A stretch of DNA of 64,000 bases from ZC4RG29 sp032907565 (GTDB taxonomy: Bacteria; Bacteroidota; Bacteroidia; Cytophagales; Cyclobacteriaceae): assembly GCA_032907565.1 (NCBI GenBank), contig JAJJPK010000028.1, positions 4,854-68,853 of the forward strand. The letters are read 5' to 3'. Shown here piece by piece: positions 7,974 to 14,706 of the stretch. Under the pieces are notes generated by a model. It saw only the letters and a list, made by a program, of their open reading frames with translations. It was not told where the DNA came from and made no database searches. The number at the start of each line of letters is the position of its first letter. Position 1 is the stretch's first letter. The position numbers and the translations under genes are program-made.

Positions 7974-9232
7974 CTATGATGAAGAAAGTGGTAGTTACCG
8001 GAATGGGAGCCATTACACCTCTGGGCAATTCCCTTACCGAATTTTGGAACAGCCTCGTAGAAGGCAGGTCAGGAGCCGCGCCCATCACCAGGTTCGACGC
8101 CTCGAAATTCAGGACACGCTTTGCTTGCGAGGTAAAGGGCTTCGACCCGGCCAACTACTTTGAAAAATCGGAGATCCGGAAGATGGACCCTTTCGTGCAG
8201 TATGCGATGGCGTCGTCGGCCGAAGCGATACGCGATAGCGGTATCGACGTCGATACTATCGACAAAACACGTGTGGGTGTTATTTGGGGATCCGGCAACG
8301 GGGGGTTCTTCACCTTCCAGCAGGAAGTCATGGACTACGCCCGAGGCGACGGCACTCCGAGGATCAACCCCTTCTTCATCCCCAAGGTAATTGTTGACAT
8401 CGCCGCAGGATGGATCTCCATCCGCTACGGCTTTATGGGTCCCAACTTTTCCACCGTCTCTGCATGCGCCACCTCGAGTACGGCAATCATTGACGCCTTG
8501 AATTACATTCGTTGGGGAAAGGCGGACGTGATCATCACCGGTGGTTCTGAAGCGCCTATCAACGAAGCTGGTGTGGGTGGGTTCGCCGCCATGAAAGCGT
8601 TGTCGACACGCAACGATAATCCGCAGCAAGCATCCCGCCCCTTCGATGCGGACCGTGACGGGTTCGTGATGGGTGAAGGGGCATGTGCCCTGGTACTGGA
8701 AGAGTATGAACACGCGAAGCGGCGCGGTGCCCGCATCTACGCGGAAGTGGCGGGTGGCGGCATGTCAGCCGACGCGTATCATCTTACAGCCACACATCCC
8801 GAAGGAAAAGGTGCAATGCTTGGAATGCAATGGGCGCTCGAAGACGCGGGAGTAACCCCTGCGGACGTCGACTACCTCAACCCGCACGCTACATCCACGC
8901 CGATGGGTGATGTAAGCGAGATGAAGGCAGTCAAGAAAGTGTTTGGCGACAACCCGACGCGTCTCCACGTCAGCGCGACCAAGTCTGCCGTGGGCCACAT
9001 GCTCGGCGCTGCCGGCGCAGCTGAAGCCATCATCTGCATCAAAGCGATCAGCGAAGGTGTCATTCCACCGACGATCAACACGACTAACCTCGATCCCGAA
9101 ATGCCACGCGACCTCAACGTCGTCCTCCACAACGCCATCCGCAAGGAGGTAAATGTTGCGATGAGTAATACGTTTGGGTTTGGGGGGCATAATGCGTCAG
9201 TGGTGTTCCGGAAGGTAATTGTTGATCGGTAA
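7970..9232 (+). CDS. fabF: Beta-ketoacyl-ACP synthase II (FabF-type)
   Basis: The 420-residue product is a complete KAS II condensing enzyme, which elongates acyl-ACP with malonyl-ACP. The catalytic Cys166 (VSACATSS), His306 (NPHATST), Lys338 (SATKSA) and His343 (VGHMLGAAGA) are all present, as is GFGGHNASVVF at the C-terminus. The start at 7970 overlaps the tetR stop (ATGA); the alternative ATGs at 7976 and 7979 are also possible. It is not beside acpP or other fab genes but coupled to a TetR regulator, so it may be a stress- or metabolite-controlled paralogue and not the primary housekeeping FabF. The gene symbol reflects family only. Confidence 0.93.
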   Translation: MTMMKKVVVTGMGAITPLGNSLTEFWNSLVEGRSGAAPITRFDASKFRTRFACEVKGFDPANYFEKSEIRKMDPFVQYAMASSAEAIRDSGIDVDTIDKTRVGVIWGSGNGGFFTFQQEVMDYARGDGTPRINPFFIPKVIVDIAAGWISIRYGFMGPNFSTVSACATSSTAIIDALNYIRWGKADVIITGGSEAPINEAGVGGFAAMKALSTRNDNPQQASRPFDADRDGFVMGEGACALVLEEYEHAKRRGARIYAEVAGGGMSADAYHLTATHPEGKGAMLGMQWALEDAGVTPADVDYLNPHATSTPMGDVSEMKAVKKVFGDNPTRLHVSATKSAVGHMLGAAGAAEAIICIKAISEGVIPPTINTTNLDPEMPRDLNVVLHNAIRKEVNVAMSNTFGFGGHNASVVFRKVIVDR

Positions 9233-9279
9233 TTGGTGATCGGTCCCTGGGCTTGTCGAAGGGCCGATTACCAATTATC
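9228..9279. terminator. Bidirectional hairpin between convergent fabF and the histidine kinase gene
   Basis: Two 17-nt arms (9228-9244 and 9263-9279, core TAATTGGT/ACCAATTA) pair with a few mismatches. The loop holds a REP-like CCCTGGGCTTGTCGAAGGG (9245-9263). The fabF stop lies inside the left arm and the kinase stop is at 9288, so the structure could end both transcripts. There is no strong T-tract. Confidence 0.5.
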
Positions 9280-9287
9280 CCGTACAC

Positions 9288-10640
9288 CTAGAACCTCAAC
9301 GTAAACACCGTCCTCACCCCCGGCTCCGACTCCACATTCAGCGTTCCGTTATGAAGCTGCATGATCTGCCTCGACAGGCTTAGCCCGATACCGGATCCGG
9401 TTTTCTTTGTCGTGTAGAAAGGAACAAAGATTGACTGCAACGCCTCGCGGATAATGCCAGGTCCGTTGTCGGACACTTCAATGCGAACACCGGTTTCATC
9501 ATAGAGACCGGCGAGTTCAATGCGGGGATTCGGAATTTCCGTTACAGCCTCGATGCCGTTCTTGATCAGGTTGATCAACACCTGTTCGATCATGTCCGCG
9601 TCGGCCTGCACCGTAAGGTACTCCGAAGCGCAACTATAAATGAAGTCAACGTTGCGACGTTTCAGTTCGGGCTTCATGAATTGTGCCACCTTCTCGATCA
9701 GGTCTTTCAGCATTACCGTTCGGATGGTTGGTTGCGGCAGGGAGGTGTATTCCCGGTAGGCATCTATGAATTTGATCAGACCTTTGCTTCGGCTTTCAAT
9801 GGTGCTCAGACCTTCGCGAAGATCTTCAGCGCCTTCTTCTTTCAGGACGAAGTGCCCATCCTTTCGCTCCAGATCGTACTCAAGGACTTCGCGGAGCGTT
9901 GACGTGAGGGATGAGATTGGCGTGATCGAGTTCATAATCTCATGACGCAGTACGCGGGTCAGGTTTTGCCATGCATCCAACTCCTGGCGCTGCAATTCCG
10001 GCTGGATGTTTTGCAGGGTAATCAGCCTTACTGTATTACCGCGTATCCGCATTTCAGTGGCCTGGATCGTGAGGTGCAGCTCGTTATTACCCTTGTAAAG
10101 ATTGCTCTTTCCCGGCTCGACGTCGAAGATCGCCTTGTACAATTTTGGGTTAACCTCCAGCAGGTCTTCCACGTTCTGAAGTGTTTGCACGCCGAGGAAG
10201 CGTTTCGCGTTGGCGTTGATGAGTTGAACGTTTCCCCCGAGGTCGTACGACAGGATACCAGTACGCACCTGTTGCACTACCGTATTGAGGTATTGCCAGT
10301 GTTCTTCTTTCTCTGAACGCGCCTTGCGAAATGCTTCCAGCACTTCGTTGAAGGCTATGTTGAGATCCTTGAATGATCGCCCCAGCTTGTTGTCGGCGGT
10401 GAATCCGGAAATAAAGTCGGAGTAGCGAACGGATTCCAGGAACCGGGTAAGCTTCCTGTTCGTCTGGCTGACGAAGCGAAACAATTCGGCAAGCTGCAGG
10501 CCCACGACCACCGTCATAAGGATCGCGGCGAAGAGCATGTTAGGCCGGCTCAACATAAACACCACCGCCGCTATGGTCAGCCCCAGCGCCACCACCCGAA
10601 ACAATACCCGCGCCCGAAAATCCTTAAATCCGAAAGTCAT
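9288..10640 (-). CDS. Membrane sensor histidine kinase (NtrB/NtrY-like)
   Basis: The 450-residue protein has two N-terminal membrane helices (about 11-31 and 34-52), a HAMP/linker helix, a PAS-like domain (about 115-215), then the kinase core. The phospho-acceptor is His233 in LRHEIMNSITPI. The ATP-binding boxes are NLIKNGIEAV (N box), DNGPGI (G1) and GSGIGLSLSRQIM (G2). It should autophosphorylate and pass phosphate to the NtrC-type regulator encoded upstream on the same strand. The sensing part has almost no periplasmic loop, so the stimulus is probably membrane-borne or cytoplasmic (PAS). The 254-bp gap to the regulator gene contains octamer arrays. Confidence 0.93.
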   Translation of the reverse strand: MTFGFKDFRARVLFRVVALGLTIAAVVFMLSRPNMLFAAILMTVVVGLQLAELFRFVSQTNRKLTRFLESVRYSDFISGFTADNKLGRSFKDLNIAFNEVLEAFRKARSEKEEHWQYLNTVVQQVRTGILSYDLGGNVQLINANAKRFLGVQTLQNVEDLLEVNPKLYKAIFDVEPGKSNLYKGNNELHLTIQATEMRIRGNTVRLITLQNIQPELQRQELDAWQNLTRVLRHEIMNSITPISSLTSTLREVLEYDLERKDGHFVLKEEGAEDLREGLSTIESRSKGLIKFIDAYREYTSLPQPTIRTVMLKDLIEKVAQFMKPELKRRNVDFIYSCASEYLTVQADADMIEQVLINLIKNGIEAVTEIPNPRIELAGLYDETGVRIEVSDNGPGIIREALQSIFVPFYTTKKTGSGIGLSLSRQIMQLHNGTLNVESEPGVRTVFTLRF

Positions 10641-10644
10641 TGAC

Positions 10645-10692
10645 GTGTTTAGGTGTTTAGGTGTTGATGTGTTGAAGTGTTGAAGTGTTGGA
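10645..10692. repeat. Octamer tandem array (GTGTTGAA-type, six units)
   Basis: Six consecutive 8-bp units read GTGTTTAG, GTGTTTAG, GTGTTGAT, GTGTTGAA, GTGTTGAA and GTGTTGGA. The array starts five bases upstream of the kinase start codon (minus strand, 10640). It is complementary to the array at 10861-10900, and together they can form a long stem in the mRNA between regulator and kinase. Confidence 0.85.
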
Positions 10693-10860
10693 GTTGTCCT
10701 TCAAATCTAAGTGTTCCGTTCCACTTATCGTTATGTGCTTGCAACTGCGTTATGGGCGTGTTGCTATTGTGAAGGTTAGACAATTCTTAAAGTCTATGTC
10801 CAAAGTGTAATCGAAGGCCCCAAAGTCGAACTTGAGCCACAAAATGTGTTCATTGCCGAA

Positions 10861-10900
10861 CTTCAGCACTTCAACACTTCAACACTTGAGCACTTCAAAG
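10861..10900. repeat. Octamer tandem array (CTTCAACA-type, five units)
   Basis: Five 8-bp units (CTTCAGCA, CTTCAACA, CTTCAACA, CTTGAGCA, CTTCAAAG) cover the 3' end of the response-regulator gene, including its stop codon at 10897-10895. Positions 10861-10893 pair with 10661-10693 with about 28 of 33 Watson-Crick matches. Confidence 0.85.
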
Positions 10901-12274
10901 CCCATGCTTCTCCAACCTCCTATACAGCGATGAACGGGTGAGGCCGAGTTCGGAGGCTGCCTGGGTGATGTTTCCGTTGTATTTCTTCAGCACCTTCCGG
11001 ATGAGAAGTTTTTCCACTTCTTCCAGGTTGTAGGCGTCCAGGTTTAGTTGGCCGTCGTCCTTTCCGGGCGCTGGCGACAGGTTGAAGTCTTCCGGCTGTA
11101 ATACGTGACCGTTGCTGAGGATGACCGCCCGTTCGATGGCGTGCTGAAGTTCGCGGATGTTGCCTGGCCACGTATGTTTGTGCATGCGCGTGAGTGCAGC
11201 GTCGCTGATCTTCGAAATGTTCTTGTCGTACCGGGCACAGTAATGCTTGAGGAAATGGTTCGCCAATACAGGGATGTCTTCGAAGCGTTCTCTCAGCGGA
11301 GGTACTTCAATTTCGATCGTGTTGATCCGGTACAGAAGGTCCTGGCGAACCCGGTTTTCCTTGACCATTTCATAAAGCGGCATGTTGGTGGCGCAGATGA
11401 GTCGTATGTCGATCTGCGTCTCTTTGTTCGACCCCACACGGCTAACCCTGCGGTTTTGAATGGCCGTAAGCAGTTTGGCTTGCAGGGGCATGGACAAGTT
11501 TCCGATCTCGTCCAGGAACAAGGTACCGCCGTTGGCAAGCTCAAAGCGCCCGGCACGGTCTTCCTTCGCGTCCGTAAATGCACCTTTTTTATGACCGAAC
11601 AATTCGCTTTCGAAGAGCGTCTCTGTGATTGAGCCCAGGTCGACGGACACAAAGCTTTCGTGTCTACGCGAAGAGTTGCGGTGGATGGCGCGTGCTATGA
11701 GTTCCTTTCCTGTACCGTTTTCGCCCAGGATCAGAACGTTGGCGTCTGTGTGGGCGACGCGGTCGATGGTCTGGAAGATCCGTTGCATAGCCGCACTCTG
11801 TCCGATGATCTCGCTATAGCGTTCGTTCAGTGCCTGATTGATTTCCTGGTTCTTTATTTTGAGGTTCTGTACCTCATCGCGCGTTTCGCGGAGCCGCATG
11901 GCTGAATAGATCGTAGCCAGCAGTTTTTCGTTTTCCCACGGCTTGAGCACGAAGTCGGTTGCGCCCGCCTTGATGGCCCTCACGGCCATCTGGACGTCGC
12001 CGTAGGCGGTGATCAGCACGACCACTGCGGAGGGGTCGAGTTCCAGAATTTTTTCAAGCCAATAGTAGCCTTCACTGCCGCTGCTCACATCCTTCGTGAA
12101 GTTCATGTCCAGCAGAATCACATCGTAGTCTTCATTGGCCATAAGGGCAGGTAGGGCCTCCGGATTCTTTTCCGTGTCCACCTGGGCGAAATGGCGTTTC
12201 AGGTGGATGCGGGCGGCCTTCAGGAGGTCTTCATTGTCGTCTACGATCAGAATTTTGCCAGTTTTTTGTTCCAT
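10895..12274 (-). CDS. NtrC-family sigma-54-dependent response regulator
   Basis: The 459-residue protein has three domains. A receiver (about 7-125) has the acidic pocket Asp12/Asp13 and phospho-acceptor Asp56. An AAA+ domain (about 160-385) has Walker A GENGTGKE (184-191), a sigma-54 contact loop reading GAFTDA (231-236) where many activators have GAFTGA, and Walker B GGTLFLDEIG. A Fis-type HTH sits at the C-terminus (GNITQAASELGLTRSSLYRR). Phosphorylation by the adjacent kinase should drive oligomerisation and open-complex formation at sigma-54 promoters. The divergent fusion-protein/ABC operon has candidate binding dyads and a sigma-54-like promoter in the intervening 263 bp. Confidence 0.95.
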   Translation of the reverse strand: MEQKTGKILIVDDNEDLLKAARIHLKRHFAQVDTEKNPEALPALMANEDYDVILLDMNFTKDVSSGSEGYYWLEKILELDPSAVVVLITAYGDVQMAVRAIKAGATDFVLKPWENEKLLATIYSAMRLRETRDEVQNLKIKNQEINQALNERYSEIIGQSAAMQRIFQTIDRVAHTDANVLILGENGTGKELIARAIHRNSSRRHESFVSVDLGSITETLFESELFGHKKGAFTDAKEDRAGRFELANGGTLFLDEIGNLSMPLQAKLLTAIQNRRVSRVGSNKETQIDIRLICATNMPLYEMVKENRVRQDLLYRINTIEIEVPPLRERFEDIPVLANHFLKHYCARYDKNISKISDAALTRMHKHTWPGNIRELQHAIERAVILSNGHVLQPEDFNLSPAPGKDDGQLNLDAYNLEEVEKLLIRKVLKKYNGNITQAASELGLTRSSLYRRLEKHGL

Positions 12275-12304
12275 GGAGAACTTGTTTCAGTTTTGTGACC
12301 CGAT

Positions 12305-12320
12305 TGTCCGATAGCGGGCA
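12305..12320. promoter_or_regulatory. 16-bp dyad, candidate activator site 1
   Basis: TGTCCGATAGCGGGCA has arms TGTCCG/CGGGCA around a 4-bp centre. It shares 11 of 16 bases with the dyad at 12397-12412 (shared pattern YGTCCRNTASCGGRCA). Both lie between the NtrC-type regulator gene and the fusion-protein gene, where enhancer sites would be expected. No binding data; inference. Confidence 0.45.
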
Positions 12321-12396
12321 AAGGCTATACCGAAAGCCCGAGAGCCTGATTTAAGCGAAATTTACGACGTTCAGGGCCACAAAGATATGCGTGAGC

Positions 12397-12412
12397 CGTC
12401 CATTACCGGACA
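12397..12412. promoter_or_regulatory. 16-bp dyad, candidate activator site 2
   Basis: CGTCCATTACCGGACA has arms GTCC/GGAC and is 92 bp downstream of the related dyad at 12305. It lies about 80 bp upstream of the sigma-54-like element at 12475, within the usual enhancer range. Confidence 0.45.
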
Positions 12413-12474
12413 TTCCCGTTCAAAGATGGACGGAAAATCGACGAATTACCGCGAAATTGCAGCGGGATTCCGCT

Positions 12475-12490
12475 TGGCACATTAATTGGC
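12475..12490 (+). promoter_or_regulatory. Candidate sigma-54 (-24/-12) promoter of the efflux operon
   Basis: TGGCACATTAATTGGC matches the sigma-54 consensus TGGCACG-N4-TTGCW at the -24 half exactly. The -12 half reads TTGG where TTGC is expected, with a GC one base further on. It is 48 bp upstream of the fusion-protein ATG and downstream of two dyads. The imperfect -12 element keeps confidence low. Confidence 0.35.
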
Positions 12491-12537
12491 CATAGTGAAA
12501 TCCATCGAAAGGCGCCTCGCCTTTTTGCAACGAGCCT

Positions 12538-13800
12538 ATGGAACAATCTGTAATGGACAGGAAGATCAAGAAGAAAAAGTGGACGGTTAAGCGGATTGCC
12601 ACATACGGAGGTATTGCCCTTTTCGCCGGATTTGTCCTTTACCAGTTGATATGGGCCGACAGGCGTTCGCGCTTGCGCATAGACCGCGACAAAGTCACCA
12701 TTTCCGAAGTCAGAAGGGGAATATTTCAGGAGTTCATCCCTCAAACGGGGATCGTTGAGCCGAGCCGTACTGTCGTTCTCGACGCCGTGGAAGGCGGTAC
12801 CATCAAAAGAGTGGTGGCCGAAAGCGGACAGATGCTGCAAAAGGGCGACGTCATCCTGGAGTTAAGCAACCTTGACCGCGAATTGGCAGTCCTTAGCCAG
12901 GAGGCCTCGTTTAACGAAAGCATTACCCGTATACGCGACACACGTCTGAATATCACCCGAAACGATTTGGAGCAGCAGAACCAGTTGGCACTGATCGATA
13001 ATCAGCTGGCCATCTATGGGCCACAGTACGAACGGCAGAAGGAGCTGTACGCCAAGAAGCTGATCTCAAAACAGGAGTTTGAGCAGACGGAGGCGAATTA
13101 CTTCTATAACCTGGAGCGGCGGAAGATCACGTACGAGGCGTACAAGCTGGACTCCATTTCCCGGATACGTCAGATTCGGGAATTGAACGCTGCCGAAGAA
13201 AGGATGAAAGAAAGTCTCGAGGGCGTAGGGAAGATCCTTGACAACCTTATCATTCGTGCACCGATTGACGGGCAATTGTCGCGGCCGCAGTTGGAAGTAG
13301 GCCAAGTCGTGGCACCGGGTCAAAGCCTCGGGCAAGTCGACGTGGTGGGAAGTTACAAGGTGCGCGTCCCCATCGACGAAATATACTTGCCCCGTATATC
13401 TCAGGGATTGCACGCTACCGTCCCGATAGCAGGCAAGGAGTATGAGCTTGAGATCACGTACATCTACCCGACAATCCAGGCGGGACGGTTTGAAGTGGAC
13501 ATGCTGTTTATCGGGGAAACGCCGCCTGGGCTGAGGCGTGGGCAGTCTTTGCGCCTGCGCATTGAACTCGGCCAATCGTCAGAAGAACTCCTGCTTCCCG
13601 TAGGCGGGTTCTACAAGGATACCGGAGGGAACTGGGTGTACGTGCTGGATGGCTCCGGGCAGGCAGTCAGGAGAAACATCAAGCTGGGCCGGAAGAATAC
13701 CGAACACTATGAAGTTCTGGAGGGACTTGAGCCGGGCGAACTGGTAATCACTTCTTCTTATGAGAACTTTGGTAATAATGAAGTACTGATTCTCAACTAA
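12538..13800 (+). CDS. HlyD/MacA-type membrane fusion protein (efflux RND/ABC periplasmic adaptor)
   Basis: The 420-residue product has a short cytoplasmic Lys-rich N-terminus, one membrane anchor (about 22-40), a biotinyl-lipoyl-like half (VVAESGQMLQKGDVILEL), a coiled-coil hairpin (about 110-220), the second lipoyl half (IIRAPIDGQLSRPQLEVGQVV) and beta-barrel/membrane-proximal domains. Such adaptors link an inner-membrane ABC permease to an outer-membrane channel. It is first in an operon with an ABC ATPase 7 bp later and two FtsX permeases. The ATG at 12553 is an alternative start. Control by the divergent sigma-54 regulator is likely from the intergenic sites. Confidence 0.92.
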   Translation: MEQSVMDRKIKKKKWTVKRIATYGGIALFAGFVLYQLIWADRRSRLRIDRDKVTISEVRRGIFQEFIPQTGIVEPSRTVVLDAVEGGTIKRVVAESGQMLQKGDVILELSNLDRELAVLSQEASFNESITRIRDTRLNITRNDLEQQNQLALIDNQLAIYGPQYERQKELYAKKLISKQEFEQTEANYFYNLERRKITYEAYKLDSISRIRQIRELNAAEERMKESLEGVGKILDNLIIRAPIDGQLSRPQLEVGQVVAPGQSLGQVDVVGSYKVRVPIDEIYLPRISQGLHATVPIAGKEYELEITYIYPTIQAGRFEVDMLFIGETPPGLRRGQSLRLRIELGQSSEELLLPVGGFYKDTGGNWVYVLDGSGQAVRRNIKLGRKNTEHYEVLEGLEPGELVITSSYENFGNNEVLILN

Positions 13801-13807
13801 TAATCCA

Positions 13808-14527
13808 ATGAATTCCTCAAACAAACAAAATACAGCCATGATCAAGCTTGTTAGCCTGGAAAAGGTATACACCACTGAAGAAGTGGAGACCACCGCCCTC
13901 AACAACATCAACCTGGAGATCAAGGAAGGCGAATTTGTCGCCATCATGGGACCTTCGGGATGCGGCAAATCGACATTGCTGAACATTGTGGGTCTTCTCG
14001 ATAATCCCACTGCCGGCGAGTACTACTTCGGCGAACACGAAGTAGCGCGTTACTCCGAGCGCCAACGCGCCCAACTGAGAAAGGGTTCCATCGGTTTCGT
14101 ATTTCAAAGCTTTAACCTCATCGACGAACTCACCGTCTTCGAAAACGTGGAGCTTCCTTTACTTTACTTGAAAGTACCTTCGTCCGAAAGAAAGCAAAGG
14201 GTAGAGGAGGTCCTGGAACGCATGAATATCATGCACCGGAGAAATCACTTCCCGCAGCAGCTTTCCGGTGGCCAGCAACAGCGCGTCGCCATTGCCCGCG
14301 CAATTGTAGCCAAGCCCCGCGTAATCCTGGCGGACGAGCCGACGGGTAACCTCGATTCCGCGAACGGTGAGGAAGTAATGAAGCTCCTTTCCCAACTCAA
14401 CGAAGAAGGTACGACCATTATCATGGTTACACACTCACCGTATGATGCAAACTACGCTCACCGGATCGTGAACCTGTTCGATGGTAAGGTTGTCACCGAA
14501 AACATCAAGGAGCACTTCCATATCTGA
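13808..14527 (+). CDS. ABC transporter ATP-binding protein (MacB/LolD-type)
   Basis: The 239-residue ATPase has Walker A GPSGCGKS (48-55), a Q-loop in GFVFQSFNLIDELTVFENV, signature LSGGQQQRVAIARA, Walker B VILADEPTGNLDS and the H-loop MVTHS. The LTVxENVELPL pattern is typical of the MacB/LolD/FtsE group that powers FtsX-fold permeases by mechanotransmission. The real start may be the ATG at 13838 (MIKLVSLEKV), which gives the usual family N-terminus. It lies between the fusion protein and two FtsX permeases and should energise both. Confidence 0.95.
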   Translation: MNSSNKQNTAMIKLVSLEKVYTTEEVETTALNNINLEIKEGEFVAIMGPSGCGKSTLLNIVGLLDNPTAGEYYFGEHEVARYSERQRAQLRKGSIGFVFQSFNLIDELTVFENVELPLLYLKVPSSERKQRVEEVLERMNIMHRRNHFPQQLSGGQQQRVAIARAIVAKPRVILADEPTGNLDSANGEEVMKLLSQLNEEGTTIIMVTHSPYDANYAHRIVNLFDGKVVTENIKEHFHI

Positions 14528-14587
14528 TATCAGATACCGCGACCACGTACAAGGTTGATCATGGCCATTGAAGGCCTGTACGCGGTC
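14521..14587. repeat. Two inverted repeats downstream of the ABC ATPase gene
   Basis: TATCTGATATCAGATA (14521-14536) is a perfect 16-bp palindrome that contains the ATPase stop codon. Right after it, GACCACGTACAAGG (14541-14554) pairs with CCTGTACGCGGTC (14575-14587) around a 20-nt loop. There is no T-tract, so this is more likely an mRNA processing/stability or attenuator structure between the ATPase and permease genes than a strong terminator. Confidence 0.5.
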
Positions 14588-14706
14588 GTTCCCACTACTT
14601 CAGACACACGTTTGTGGTTGCATTGCAAAATAACAGCGGCGATGCAACCCTCGGATGGGCGTGTGCGTCTTATCGCTGGCCCCCTTCTCACGTTTTCTAA
14701 AAATCA

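Noticed and set aside
10645..10900. Repeated octamers as a CRISPR array
   Set aside because: Units are 8 bp with no spacers, and no cas genes are present.
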